64,000 nt of DNA from Circinella umbellata (GCA_025093555.1 JAIWNF010000023.1:372001-436000); one strand, 5' to 3'. Shown: positions 24,013 to 37,927, counted from the first letter of the stretch. The notes: a model not told the origin generated them from the letters alone. Made by a program: numbers and translations.

Positions 24013-25077
24013 TTACATTATTAAATTATTATGATAGGGTGGTGAGGAAGAAGATGAAGAAGAAGAAGATGCTATTAATGCCTTTTTTTCGTCTTGATCC
24101 GTTATATCTTTTTCTATTATTAATTGTTTTTCTCCTTGTTTTTCTTGATATCTTTGTTGTTGAAGTTGATGTACAAGATAATCTATACGATTTGCATGAG
24201 TATATTGACAATAGCCCATAGCTACACTCCATTGCCAAATCAATTTTCGTCGTTTCTTTTTATTTTGTGTCCAATACCTCCATTTCTTGCCCATGTTATT
24301 TGTTGTTGTTGAAAATAAAGTAGTTGTCGTTGTAGTGTGACTATTATTACTCTTACGACGTTGTTGTTGTTGTTGTCGTCGTTGCTGTTGGGATAAAGGT
24401 CTAGAAGTTGATAAAGAAAATTCAGCTAATGTAGTAGATGAATCATAATAATATCCACTCATAGGTGTGATTCCAATAACAGAATGTGGACGAGGTAATA
24501 TCGTTGCTGATACTGTATTATTAGATGATGATAAAGATGATGATGATGTTGATGATGTTGGTGATAATATAGAAGGTGGTGGAGGAGGACAAGATTCATC
24601 CAATATATAAGAATAAGATGATGATAATGATGATGATGAAGAAGAAGGAGGAGGAAAAAATAATGAAATATCTGATAGATTATGTGTATGATTTGGAAAT
24701 GTCAGTGGTCTTGGTGGTAATGAATAAGATGTTATGTTATTTGTTGTTGTTGTTGGTAAAGTAGCTTCGAGTAGTTTTTCTTCTAAATGTTCTTGTTGTT
24801 CTTGTTCTTCTCGAGCTGTTGCTTGTATCCAAAATAAACGTAAACGTCCTCTTTCAAACCACAATTGACGTTTCCTGCGACGCCTATATTGCCAATAAAT
24901 ACATCGCATAATATATACAGAAATATAACACACAGCTAAGCATACGACAATAACAGGTATATAATGAGTATAAGCAAATGATTGTTCTAATGGAGTAGGA
25001 ACATCAATAGAAATAGCTGTAGCAGCAATAGCAAATGTGTCCTGTGTTGCCGGTGGTGGCGGTTGTACAAATGACAT
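24013..25077 (-). CDS. Single-pass membrane protein, unknown function
   Basis: A single exon encodes 354 aa. A Pro/Ala/Thr-rich N-terminus (1-38) precedes one hydrophobic helix (about 39-62, IPVIVVCLAVCYISVYI), stopped by RRRRKR at 65-70. The rest is a predicted cytosolic tail with Ser, Pro, Thr and Gln runs and a short ordered patch (KKWRYWTQNKKKRRKLIWQW, about 264-283). The topology by the positive-inside rule matches its neighbour at 22575-23414, although the sequences are not obviously alike. Function is unknown. The plus-strand frames inside it are shadows of the simple-sequence codons. Confidence 0.68.
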   Translation of the reverse strand: MSFVQPPPPATQDTFAIAATAISIDVPTPLEQSFAYTHYIPVIVVCLAVCYISVYIMRCIYWQYRRRRKRQLWFERGRLRLFWIQATAREEQEQQEHLEEKLLEATLPTTTTNNITSYSLPPRPLTFPNHTHNLSDISLFFPPPSSSSSSLSSSYSYILDESCPPPPPSILSPTSSTSSSSLSSSNNTVSATILPRPHSVIGITPMSGYYYDSSTTLAEFSLSTSRPLSQQQRRQQQQQRRKSNNSHTTTTTTLFSTTTNNMGKKWRYWTQNKKKRRKLIWQWSVAMGYCQYTHANRIDYLVHQLQQQRYQEKQGEKQLIIEKDITDQDEKKALIASSSSSSSSSPPYHNNLIM

Positions 25078-26470
25078 TGTTAAAAATAACTAATCATACA
25101 AGAGGATGGAGAAAAGGTGGGTGTATGAGAGAGAGAGAGAGAGATAGAAAAAAAATAGAAGAGAAGAGAAAGGAAAAAAAAGAAAGAAATTATATATAAT
25201 AACTTGCTATCCTTTCGCTACTATTCCTCAAAAAAAAAAAAAACTATAATTTTATAAAAATAATAAGCTATTTATTTTGAGATACTGCACACACACACAC
25301 ACACACACACACTAAAAAGTTAAAAAAAAAAAAGAACAAGAAGAAAAAATAAAGAAAAAAAACAGATTAGACAGAAAGAAAGTAAAAGAGAAAATATCTA
25401 TCAATTTTTAGTTGAATGTTTTTTTTTGGTATAGAAGAGATTCTCATTGTCCCCTTTTTTCTTTTTTATCATAGAAGTTGAAATAACAGTTAATTTCAGA
25501 ATAAAGATACGTAGGTCTACTGTTACTACTACTACTACTTCTTGGTGAATGTTTTAAAAAAAGGGGGGAGGAGAGGAGAGGGGAAGAGAAAATGATGACT
25601 TTCTTTTTTTTCTACATTCTGTATATGTACGTATATATAAAACTTATATAGAAATGACGATGATGATTTATACATGTTATATACTTTATATGGATATTTT
25701 TAAATCTATGAAGGACTTCTCTAATGGGAAGAAGTAGGAGGTATTTCATCTATCACAAGAAACTTTGATAAAGTAGGTCGGTAACTGTCGCGGGAATGCA
25801 GAAAGTCGATATATGAACCGAAGCTTATGCCTTTTTTTTTTCCATGTACGTACCTTTTTAATCATTTTTCTTTTATTAATAACATCAATGTTTTTCTTTT
25901 GACATTTTTTTTTCTCTCTCTTAAAAACTTTACCTATCGTACGTTTTTAAAAAAAGAATCTTATTTTTTATAATACATTCTTCTAGTTTAGCCCGGGGTA
26001 GTAAAAAATTATCTTTTATCAATAGTTGTAATTCAAATAATTCCTTGGCAGTTGTCATTTACTTCTTACCCCACTACGTATTATACTTTCTCTCTTTTTT
26101 TTTTCTTGCTGATCATTCATTCTCTCCTTTTCTTTATCCCCTTTTTTTTTCTTATATTATAATAGAGTTTTAATAATAATACAAACAAAATATATAAAAT
26201 GCAAAATTTGTGTGAATATGAAATTTCTCTTTATTTTTTATACACAAGATATATCTCTTTTTTATTTCTTATATATATACGTGTGTGTGTGGGGCGCGGG
26301 GGCGGGGGGTTTAGAAGGAGAGGGGTTAAAAGAAAAAACTATGGTACATCTCTAAATTTGATTAATGGATCTACAACAATATAAGTAAATAATATGTCGC
26401 ATAAAAATAATTTTGTCAATAATTTAATGAAATGACAGATAATTTATTATTATTATTTATTATTATTTGC
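25078..26470. other. Intergenic region
   Basis: This interval is the upstream region of the 24013-25077 gene and the downstream region of NOT1. It holds (GA)n near 25130-25145, an (AC)n run at 25288-25312, polypurine patches and a G-rich run at 26281-26310 (GGGGCGCGGGGGCGGGGGG). No coding sequence was recognised. Confidence 0.55.
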
Positions 26471-29400
26471 TTACCTCGAAACACTTTCAAACAATCGTTC
26501 AATATCAGTTGCACATCGTGTAAAAGCATGATTCCAAAAGTTATATCGTGGATTTTTGATTAATTCAATAAAAGTAATCAATAAACCCCAAGGATGAGGT
26601 CGATTTACTATCAAACGTTCCAATAAAACTCGGGTAATTTGTTCTTTTACTAATTCTTGATCATTTTCAGCAAATAAATAAAGCAATACACAACTAAAAT
26701 AATGTGTATGATTATTAGGATATCGTAATTGATTGGCAATTGCGCTTAAAAATATATAACGACCTATATATATCATACGATTATCGTTTTTTTTTTTTGC
26801 TTAGTAAAAATTGACTTATTCATTGATAAAACTTATAGGACATGTGTTTCACTTTTTTTTTTTTTTACCTTCAGGATCAAGTTCATCTAATAAATATTGA
26901 TATATTTTCATTGGAGCTCCTTGATGTACAGGAATGGAACGAGTAGCACCAGTAACACCAACATAAAATACCAATGCATTCACCTTGGGAACATTATATT
27001 TTGAAGGAGTATTACTATTCAAATTATAAACTTCATTTTTTTCTTGTTGTGATGGATCCAATTCCAATTGCTTGACGAGACCAGTCAATACAGAGGATGT
27101 GGGAGACAATGTGGGCGACTTGATATCATCACCTGTAGATGAGTTTTCTAAAAATTTATCAATTTCCTGTTTAAAATTATTGCTATTCAATGGACTGACA
27201 TAATCCGATAATATCCGTGGAGGTTGTTGAATCTCTGGTAATAAATCCACTTTGAGATTAGGTGTAAATGGATCAGGGAGTCGCATATTGCGCGGGAATG
27301 CACTAAGAATCAAGTTACGCAGTTGTATGCAGGATGATGGTATTACGTCACAAAAGCTAAAATGATAATCGCATAAAAATTCTGGAAAGTCATGCAGCAG
27401 GACAAGTAAGATACGAAGTGTGCCTCGATATAACATACGAGTCGTGTCTCGTAACTCTACATCACGTAAAAATGGAACCAGGAATTGGAATAGACAAATA
27501 AGCAATCGTTGAAATGCAGGCCACCCCTATATTTTTTTATTTTTTTTTGGTATAAAAAGTCAATATGTTTCGTTCATTCAATTTCATCGAATATAATCAA
27601 CTCCTTCTCCCCATACCAGAAATCATAAATTCCTTTCTTGTTTTTTTTTTTACCTTTTGATTTTCCGTTAATAATAACTTTGGCATAAATAATCGATGTG
27701 AAATCAATTGTAACCATGCAAATGTAAATCCCGGGAAATAGGATGGTTGAAGTGTATGAAAAGTATTACTCAAGGCAGTCAATATGGGTAGATAAATCGA
27801 TTGTAATTGTTGTTCAGAAGAATGCAAATCGCTCAACAAACAAGTGAACAGGCGTAAAAAGGGTCGTTGATTGAATTGACGTCGGTTCTGTTCATGATGT
27901 TGTGCTAGAATCAAGACAATCACCGAAAGTACCTTGGAGAACTGATTTACCTTGGTAGCATTATTGTTATTGTTACTACTACCATTGTTGTTGTTATTAT
28001 TTTCTGTTGGAAGTTTGATCAATCCAACTACCATTTTTGAAAATGCATCAATTAATTGATAAGCAGCACCAGGAGTTTGACCAGGAATTTGTTTATATTT
28101 GAGAACACGATCAATTGACATCTCAATGCATACTCGGAAAAACAAGGATGACATATCTTCACTCTTGAGAACGTTTTGTTGTGAAAGTTGTGTAATGAAA
28201 GCTGTTTGAGCTTTGTCTGTTGTTGATGGATGTTGATAAAGTCGAACCCATTCAGCAAATAAATATTGTAGCTGATCACAAGCACTAGCTTCTTCACTCG
28301 ATATCTCCTTGTTGCCTTGATGTTGTACAGTGCCTCGAATATCTTCCATTAACCCCAGTACACTTTCAGGTACTTTTCCACGTAAATTACCAAGTGCTTC
28401 CAACGAGTTAAAGAAGTCTTGAGGAGTTGCAATATGTTCGTCAAATATACATGCACGAACAAGCATTGCTGTAAAATCAATTGCAGTTGTTCGTCCACTG
28501 CCAATCAAGAAACCAAGTTCTTGATCTTGTTCCGCAAGATTAATCAATCCAGCCTTGATCAATGCAACAGTGACAGGTACGTTATACTTACGCTCGTCAT
28601 CGACATGAGTTAACCAATATGTTACCAAGGTACCAACGTTAGGTGATACTTCACATAATTGTTCTAAAAGAACAACATACATTTCTCTAGTCAGTGGTGT
28701 TTCACTCTTATATAATAAGGATACCACTTTTTGTGCAAATGCTCTGGCAGCTTCAATTTTATCAAAGCTTGACAATGCCAGCATTGGAACTTGACGGATG
28801 ATCATACGGATATCATGCATGGGTGGTAATGCTGCAAAGCTTGACACATTGGTATGACTAGCCAACTTTTCGAGTTCAGCGAGGTATTGTGTGAATCGTT
28901 CAAGAATTTGATGTGCTGTTGCCTGTTGTTGTTGAATGGGTGTACCCACACTGCTGTCATAAGTGGTATTTCCACCCATGGGGCCTGCGTTGTATCCATA
29001 ATTGTTGAAAGCGGCTGCCTCTGGGCGAGACATTTGTGGTGTACGTTCACTCTCAATGGGAGTTTGCATACCGGCTTGAGGAGCGGTTCGTGAAATACGT
29101 GCAAAATCTTCATAAACACGGAATTGAACTGGTTGAAGACCACTCGGTTTTGCACGTAAAGGTTCTGGTAACGACGAAGGATATCGAGTCATTGAAAATA
29201 TGTCCATATCGAAATAGGCTTGACCGGGCGCTTGTTCACGATGCTTTTTGCGACTCGCATAAGCGTTCATTAAAAGGTCATCAATCTCAGCAGTTACCTT
29301 TTCCATGGCAACCTTTTCGATAACTGCACAAACTAAATCCAAATTATCAGATACAGTGATCAATACTGCTTGTTCCGCCATTGTCTAAATGATACAAAAA

Positions 29401-30212
29401 TTATATTTCTTTCCCTGTTAAACCTTGCGAATGATTTTTCTTTTTATGATTCTTATCTCACTTCCCAACAAAAAAACAAATGATCATTACATCAGCCAAA
29501 CCGTTTGTCATGAAAATAGCACGAAGGTTCGTTGCCATGCTTAACCGCAATGGTTCCTTGCATGTAACCATGGCTAAACTACCTGCTAAATTTTGAGCCA
29601 TCAGGTGTGCAGCATTACGCATCTTGTTTTCATCACTTTCTACAGCAAAATCCTTTGTAACAAGTTCTCGTGTAGAAACAGCAGCGATTGCTACGGATCG
29701 TTCCACAACAGGTTCAATAATCTATATAGTTTATATAATATTTTGGTTTTCTTCTTCTCACAAACGCATTACACATTCATAAATACGTATAAAATAACGT
29801 TGAAATATCTTTACTAACCTCACGAATCGATTGAGTGATTGCTTGTAAAACCCAACGTTTGGACGCAGGTTGAGTCGAATAAAGAATGATTTGAGGATTA
29901 AATACGAGATAAGGTGCAATGTTTGGTAACGAAAATTGTTCTTCTAAGCCTACACCCGATTCTACTCCAGAGCCTTGTAACATTGTATTTGGATCCGATG
30001 CTTTACCACTCATACCCAATGGAGCTCCCGTAGCCGTACGTCCAAATGTTTCCATCAAGGTATTCTTATTCATTTGATCCCTCCTTCGCCCACTCTTTAA
30101 TATTGACGTTGCTTCAATATCTATCCCCAAAAAATAAACAAATAAAGTTAAGTCAGAAATAGTCAGATAAAGTAATTTCTTCATTTGAACCCATCAAATA
30201 TTGTCAACATGG

Positions 30213-30243
<31 letters not shown>

Positions 30244-33200
30244 CCTTCAAGTTCAAGAGATAATCCTTTGCATAATACTTCAATTTCAAATCTGAGATTT
30301 AGCTTAAGTTCAGCAAACTGATAAAGTTCAACCAAAAGTTTGAGAATGGCCATTAACCAAGGATTAGGTGGTTTAAATACAACACTCTTGCTACATTGTT
30401 CCAACACTTTACAGACAAATGGAATAATCACAATTAGTCGATTACTATCATAACCTTCCAATAGTAAATCCTAAATATATACAATTGGAAATTTTGGTTG
30501 TAAATATTTAGCACGTCTGTATATGTATTATGATAATTCGACTCTTTTTTTTTTTTTACCTTAAACGCAATGTTTTTATGCCGAATAGGTTTATTTCTTG
30601 CTAAAGTTAATCCACCAAGCCATGAACCAAGATTCTTCAATAAACTTCGTTCAGAGGAAGAAGTAACTGTCTTTTCTGAATTAAGAAGAATTTGAATATT
30701 TGCATACGTTTCACGTAAAACATTCTGATACAGTAATCTACTATTGACTGCATCCATAACAAGCAAATAAAGTTCATGATAATTAGGTTCCAAGCTCACT
30801 CGCTTGACTACTAAATAATTACTGAACCATTGATAAGCTGTCTTGTCCAACAGATTGATCAATTCCGCTGTTTTTTCCTCCAAGTTGTTTTTAGCAATAT
30901 TGTTGATAATAAACAAAATCTTATCTTGAATACTCTCTGCAGGCGTTTCATAAGGTGTATCATCATCATCTTGTGTAGGGACCCCGGGAACATTGATGGC
31001 AGTGAAAGCTGAATGATCTGCAGGTAAATTGGCTGGTACTACTGTTGGTGTTGATGATGTTGCCATAGTAGTAGAATCCATCATAGTGCGATTAATATTA
31101 CTATTATTTAAGGGTGGGAAACTAGGTTGTTGTCCAGGTATATCTTGTGGCACACCACCAGCAGTAGCAGCAGCGTCTTGTTGACGTTGGGCTGTCTGTA
31201 AAGCTGAATTTATATAACGCACTAATTCTGGATTTGATTGTTGTAATTGAGGTATTTGTAACAAGTGAACACAGTATTGAGGCCATTCAGAAAGTCGTGA
31301 TTGGAATTGAGTAAGTGCTTGAACACCAAAGTTGAACATTTTCGAGCCCACTGGGTTTCGCAATGCATCTAAAACACATCGCAATGCAATGCCAAGTGGG
31401 ACATAGGAAACTAAATGATTCTGTACCAAGGCACCAAATAATACACTTGTAATAGATAATTCTTTGTCTGGATATTTTGGAAAGAAGTGATATTCGTCAA
31501 ACAGATTATGAATCATGCACGCAAATACGTCTTGTTCTCGAGTATTTTTGGATTGACTGAACAGTTTAAGTCGCTCCACCATTTGATCGATAGAAATGCT
31601 ACCACTGTAAATATGTTCATAATACGAGTTGGCTTCTTCTTCAACATCAGGTTTAAATGAAATTTCTCCAGCAGACGAACCATTGTCGGATGCCGTTGCA
31701 CGAAGATTCATTAATTTTGGATACGTTTTCAAACTGACAGCTTGTACCTCCTTTAATAAATCTGCATTTTGAGGACTCAACGGGCTAATAATAAATAATA
31801 ATAATTGAGATCAAATATTTGTAAAAAAAAATATATATGAAGATTTTTTTTATGCTGTAAAAACAAATATATATATTTACCTTTCCGAAAGCACCTTTAA
31901 AAATACCGCAATAACTTCAGGAGCGAGTGGAACTGTAGATGGTGCCATGTTGGCTTCTTGTCTTGAGACTTCGGCTGCTAATTTTTGAGTAAGGAATCTT
32001 AGACATGTATGAATAAACATATCCTTATGTTCTGCGATTTTCTCTTGTAACCATTTCTCCAAATTAAGAAATTCGCGACGGGAAGCCAATGCAGCCAAGT
32101 CTATCGAAAAGAAAAAGGGTTGGATATCGAGCATACGCGATAGTAGCTAGCCATATACTCAGTAACGTCGTTTTTCTCCCACAAAAAAAATTCATCTATA
32201 AAGAGTGTTACCTTTAATTCATGTATGATGTCCAGTATACGCGAAAGCGTAGTTGCGTCCGTACCGTACATCTCTAACATACTTTTCACCAGGAAATCTG
32301 GATTGACAAGCCAAAGTTTGCTTAATACTAAGGAACTACTCGCGTTTCCATTGAGATAACTTAATAACAGACGACCTAAAATGTCTTTTTGATATGCAGA
32401 TTTTACAGCCTAAAATAGGATGCATATATGTATGACAATTGATGTGGTTAATATTTACTAGTTAGTATATTTTATCTTAATTTATTTATATGACCATCAT
32501 TTATTTTTTATATATATTACCTTTGCTTGAATAAATCCAAGAAATACTAATTCAGGACATTTATTCACCATCATTTCTACAAACACTTTGACATCATCAA
32601 CAACGACTGTTTCAGATAGATCAAGAACACAATCAAAGAGATCCAAAGAATTAAGTTGCTCGTTACAAAGCTGAGCTGCCTGTGTACGAACATGAGTTGT
32701 CGAATTTGAAAAATCGTCTGGCTCAATGACTTTTCGTTCAGAACATGATACAAGACTAAGAATATCCGTAGAAGCATTGGCCATTTGGTATAATGCACTC
32801 AGTTGCCCTTTCAAATTTCTCCATTTGCCAAAAAACTTGTTTGCAGGAAAAGGATCTGTACCCTATTTGTTTTATTAAACAAAGAAAAATAAAGTTTAGT
32901 ACACCAAAACAAAAAAAAAAAACAAAGAGTTTTTTTTTTACCTTTGGACTATGTTTCCATGCTCGTACAATAATATCCAATCCTTTTGCATCATATACAA
33001 AAAAGTGAGCATAATCCAAACATTCAATCACCTTTTCCCAATTTAATGAAGGAGCCTATTATATTACCAATATATATATCATCAGTGAAAAGAAGGAGAA
33101 GAAAAAAAAAATTGTTCTTCATTTCTCCTTTCCCCCCAAAAAAACAATAAACATACAAGTTCATTCATGACAGTGACAAAGTTTTCTACATTCCAATTGG

Positions 33201-34780
33201 ATCCAGTAGGTGATCCATTTCCAATGCCACTCATATTGGTATAAGTTCGTGCCATACAACCGATGGCAACAGCCACATCTTTTTCTTCAATAGTTTGATC
33301 AATATTTTTTAGTAATTCGCGTAATGATTCGGGTGAACTACAGCATTCATATCCTGCTTCCAGCATTTTTTTGCTGATCACGCTTTCTCTAGCATCAACG
33401 TCATCGTTTCTTTTCAAAATAAAATATATATGTTATTGGTTATTGAATGATAACATATCATTTTCCTCCCATAGATTTCATTGATGCATCACGCGTTCTC
33501 CCCCACCCCGCAAAAACCACATAGCTTTTTTTTCTACTTACTCTGCCATATTGTAACCAAAAGACACTTGTTGTATCTTTTCACGGATTATTGGGTCGTT
33601 ATTATTATATTTTAGAATAGCACTTGTAAAAAGTTGAATATCTTGGTTGTTGAAAAGGTCGAATCCAGCTGTTGAATTACACTTGTGAATTGCGTCTATG
33701 CACCAAGTAATTGCTTTATCGTTAAAAAGAGGAGTATTATTATTATTATTATTATTTAGATGATGTAATCCGTCAACGACGTGTTTAAAGTCGTAAGCTG
33801 CTAATGTTTTAACTATGTAAATTGAAAAATGATTTATTTAATTTTTTAATTAGTGATAACCATATACTGCATACAAACAACTATATCAAGTACAAAAAGA
33901 TTCAAGCATATATATAAATCTTTTTTTTTTTCATAAAAGCTTTGAAACATTCTTATATATACATTTATATATATTACCTTGATCAGTGATGGGTTGTTTT
34001 ACTTTAGATAACAACAGTAACGATGACAACGCAAAACGACAAAAAGCGTTTAATCCGAGTTGTATATAAAGATATTCAAGGTCAACGAGTGGAGCTGAAT
34101 CCGATTTAAAAAAAGTGCAGAACGTTTCGGCAAACGTGATAAATGGTTGTTGATTGCTGTCACTACTATTACTTGCGATAATATCTTTGAGCAATTGAAG
34201 AAAATGAGGTGTATTTGTTGGTTTTCTAGACGTATTATCTTTATAAATCTGAACGACTAGAAAACTTAATAAATGCTGACGAATAGCTTCACCGTACGTG
34301 TCGATTAACTGGTTAAAAAAAAAAGAGAAAAAGTGAGCTTTTTTGCTTTAAGTTTCACGCAACGCAAAAGATTATACAGGAATAAATCGTTCTTCGAAAT
34401 ATCTCACATAATTCTTTCTGTCTCTCTCTTTCTTCTTACTCGTCACGTCACAAACCAAAGCTCCTGCTGATGCTATTCTATCATATATCCCCCCCTCACA
34501 ACCCTTCTTTTTTTAAATACCCTATCCCAACCTCTCTTTACATACGCCCTTTCTCACCCTTATATATATATATATATTGTTTATGTTACTTTACCTCTTT
34601 GATTTCAAGTTTAGTTGTAGAATAATTAGAGTCAGTTAAATTAGATGCCAATAAAATAATTTGAGCTTTTACAATACGTGTTAAACTACGTTGAGTTGCT
34701 GGGTTGTTAGATGGTTGTAAAACTGTAGGCGAAGAAAAAGAAGAATGAGTTGTTGTTGTTGTTGCTAATTGGTTGTTCAT
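26471..34780 (-). CDS. NOT1: CCR4-NOT complex scaffold subunit NOT1
   Basis: Fifteen exons (34780-34595, 34308-33978, 33812-33542, 33409-33157, 33055-32942, 32862-32521, 32409-32212, 32146-31881, 31784-30560, 30470-30245, 30120-29819, 29721-29491, 29384-27654, 27526-26869 and 26763-26471) give 2208 aa, against about 2100 in yeast and 2376 in human. Hallmarks in order: the [17 protein letters not shown] helix (about 580-600), the MIF4G-like CAF1/CCR4-docking domain (about 705-870), the CNOT9-binding region with [19 protein letters not shown] (about 1355-1375), and the C-terminal NOT superfamily domain with [19 protein letters not shown] and [14 protein letters not shown] (about 1915-2208). NOT1 holds the deadenylases and the NOT2/3/5 module that shorten mRNA poly(A) tails. 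The acceptor of exon 8 at 32147 was chosen by frame and family conservation. Confidence 0.96.
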
Positions 34781-36304
34781 TATTATATAAATGGAAATGA
34801 TAATGGGTGCATTCTTATATTGATGTTTTTTTTTCCTATGAATTTAATTTATTAACTTTCAAGAAGTTTTGTTATATCGAAAGAAAAATTAAAAATGAAA
34901 AATGAAAAGAGAACAAAAAAAAAAATGAAAATTAAAAGTTTGTTGCTGAACAAAAAGCCTATTATATAGTAGTATGGAACCCAATGTCCAAACGGTTAAG
35001 ATCCTTCTGCAACCCTCACCCTATATCATTCGTATCCCTACCCCAAATGTTTTTTTTATCTGATGGGATTATTAGTAATAACTCGATCGACAAAACATAA
35101 TCTACCCACACTCTTTGTTCTTCTGAAAATAACAACTTCAATGGATTACTAGTCTATAATTTATCTTGATCTTTGCAATATTAGTTACTGCTACAACAAC
35201 ATACTGAAAATTTTAATTCACTATATAAAACTTAGCAATAACCAATGGCTCTAAATAATTTGACATTGGTATATAATGATGATGAACGTTGTATAATTGT
35301 TTCAAATACACTGAAAATACATATTTGTGAATAGATGTTTTTACAATTCAAACATCATCATCAGGCAAATACATATCAAACCACGCCACAAGCGACAAAA
35401 GAAAAGAAGGAATCCGACACTAATTACTACATCCCTGCATAGAACAACACAAAAACGAAGATATAAACAACGGTGATTTTTAATTGGCTTATTACGTAGG
35501 TGTTGACATCAATGTTCGTTGTTGCCAAGTGATATAAAAACAATAATATCTTGCCACTACTATTGCAGCAAGTATGTCCGTTATTAATCTTGTTAATATA
35601 AAATGTAGACAACAGTTATATAACGACTACTATACATACAGTTCTTCTATGTCATCTACGTACGTGTTACTTATTTTCTTTTATATGACAAACCAGTTTC
35701 GTAATTAATGAGTAATACCATCAGGAGGTATTTAAAATAAAGACATCATGGTTTCTTTTATGTATAATAAAAACATACATAAGATTAAGGTTATGCTGTA
35801 AAATTTATTGGGTGTGATACAGATTCCAATGTGTTACTATCTTTCATTATAAATAAATTATTAATGCAGCTCACCGGCGAAAACTCTTTTTATAAAGCTG
35901 TTGCTTAAAAAAACGTAGTATATTTCCTTCATCATCAACATCAGTATAAAAATAAGAGTAACAAAAAAATACTATACGGAATTGATATGACACACGATAC
36001 ACACACAAAAAGTGTAAAGTTAATATAAATTATATCTTGACTATAAAAATACAAGAAACTAACAAAAGTAGACGATAAAGATAATAGCATTTTAACATCT
36101 TCTTTTAAACAAGATAGGGGATGGTATTTAATACTAGTTTCCTCATATTATTAAAGAACCAAAGGGTAGTGATATAATATGATGCTTGTTTAGAAAACAC
36201 TAATTATATATAATCTCACTACGTACTTCGAATATAGCTTTTCAAACATTATTAGCCACTAGCCGATACTCTTGGATTATTCTATCCAAATGGCGATTTT
36301 TCAA
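34781..36304. other. NOT1 upstream intergenic region
   Basis: AT-rich sequence with poly-A/T tracts and a TACGTACGTG cluster at 35657-35666. The 61-aa minus-strand frame at 35427-35612 has no supporting features. No gene was seen before the transposon arm at about 36305. Confidence 0.55.
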
Positions 36305-37927
36305 TTTTAAGTGCGTCGTCGGATTTTCAAAAAATATCGCACAACATAATCTTTTATTTTATTTATTTTAACTGATCAAGAATAGCTTAGTAATTTAAAA
36401 GACGAGTTACATGTATTAGGTAAATATTTTCAAAATTCAACTTCTATTATTATGAAAAAAATTTTTGGACTCGTGTTGTTTGGAATGCTTGGTCTATTAC
36501 ATGTTATGATCAAGTGGCCACAAAGAACATACTAGGATTATTGAACAAAAACTGTGCTCATGAATTCTTGCAACAAGATTTTACTGAAGTGCTTTAAGTT
36601 CTTGGCTTAAGAGGAAGGAGATACCAACGGGCTAAACAAATGGAAAAGGATCTAAAAAGTGAGTACTCTTACTGCCAATTCCCGAACTTCAACTTGTTTT
36701 GACCCTAGATCATTATACCGCCTTTTTGGGATTACTTGTTTCATGAATTCCTTGTTATGTTTATGAGCCACTTCTATAATCAACGAAAGCAAAAAAAAAA
36801 AAAAAAATGAGTCAAAGTACCATATGCATAAAAACCATCGAACCGTACCGCAGCATATTTGATTGGTTGGGGCCATCAAATGGCCATTGTTGCATTGTGA
36901 ATAGTGATGCCCAATTAAATGTTCTTCATCTGCTCCGCCTGAATCAAGAATTCTATTGATGGCGTCCTGTGGAATATCACACTGTTTCCCTGTGTACTAT
37001 TGGGTAATCACAATTATTTGTTAGGCTCGAAAAGGAAACGGTTTCTCGTAAAATGTGTAGTCTGGATCATTATTTATAACCGAAGCCGATGAGTTACCAA
37101 CGGTTTCACTAGAACTAGAGAACCAACAATAAACAATATGTCAACAGTGCTTTATAAACAACCATATGGTGACCAATTAGTAACACTAACCTAGTTATTT
37201 GACTTCGCTGTCTTTTTCCATTTTTATTCAATACATCCGCAGCACGAGCAATGGTTTCGTTTTCAAAATGTTCCTAGTATTGATGTTTTATTTTAGTGAC
37301 AGTTTCTTTTGGTTATATGTTGCTACATACTTCTGCTAACTGACCTTTCGTGTTACTAAAGGTATTATTAAGAGCGAACAAGCTCCAGAATTGTAAATTA
37401 TAGGTGTCGTTGCTGCACTCTGTCAAAAATAAAGAGAATTATTAAACCAAATCACTGGCATAAATAAGAGAAGAGTAAGGGATTGGCAGTAAGAGTACTC
37501 GCTTTTTGAATCCTTTTCCATTTGTTTAGCCCGTTGGTATCTCCTTCCTTTTGGGTCAAGAACTTCAAATACTTCAGTCAAATCTTGTTGTAAGAATTCA
37601 TGAGCACGATTTTTGTTCAATCCTATTATATTTTTTGTGGCCACTTTATCATAACCTGTAATGGACCAAGCATTCCAAATGACACGAGTCCAAAAATCTT
37701 TTCAACGTGAATTAGTTTGTTGTTCAAAATAATAAAGATTGAATTTCGACTATATCTACCTAGTACATGTAACTCGTCTTTTGAATTACTAAGCTGTTCT
37801 TGATCAGTTAAAATGTTTGTTTTTACGGCGTGTTTGCATTGTTTAAGAGCCTCAAAAAATAAGATAAAGAGGGAGGTATTATGTATGCTGCGTGATATTC
37901 TTTGAAAATCCGACGACGCGCTTAAAA
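36305..37927. mobile_element. Inverted-repeat transposable element, about 1.6 kb
   Basis: The ends are inverted copies. The left end TTTTAAGTGCGTCGTCGG (36305-36322) matches the reverse complement of the right end (37910-37927) with one change. The similarity does not stop at short termini: with small indels it runs through 36305-36678 and 37927-37482, so arms of about 370 and 445 nt surround a roughly 800-nt centre. Both arms contain the same coding segment and the same short intron. The right arm is largely open; the left arm has stops (for example LTEV..VL interrupted) and is the decayed copy. Target-site duplications could not be defined because the flanks are homopolymeric. The family is unassigned; it may be a TIR element that suffered an inverted duplication of its 5' part. 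Confidence 0.7.
37021..37857 (-). pseudogene. Intron-bearing frame of the inverted-repeat element
   Basis: On the minus strand, an exon with ALKQCKHAVKTNILTDQEQ (from about 37857) is followed by a GT-AG intron. The main exon contains DFWTRVIWNAWSITGYDKVA and GRRYQRAKQMEKDSKSE (to about 37500). Later segments are SNDTYNLQFWSLFALNNTF (about 37410), EHFENETIARAADVLNKNGK (about 37270) and DYTFYEKPFPFRA with a TAA at 37023-37021. Most junctions have plausible splice sites, but the one after KSE does not stay in frame. I do not recognise the protein. It may be the element's own gene, captured host sequence, or a partly decayed copy. Confidence 0.4.

Noticed and set aside
28419..29323. Plus-strand frames opposite NOT1
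   Set aside because: They are antisense shadows of conserved NOT1 exon 13.
32101..32289. Minus frame at the NOT1 exon 7-8 junction read as a continuous exon
   Set aside because: Reading through gives [13 protein letters not shown] sequence not seen in the family. The intron 32211-32147 restores the conserved segment in frame.
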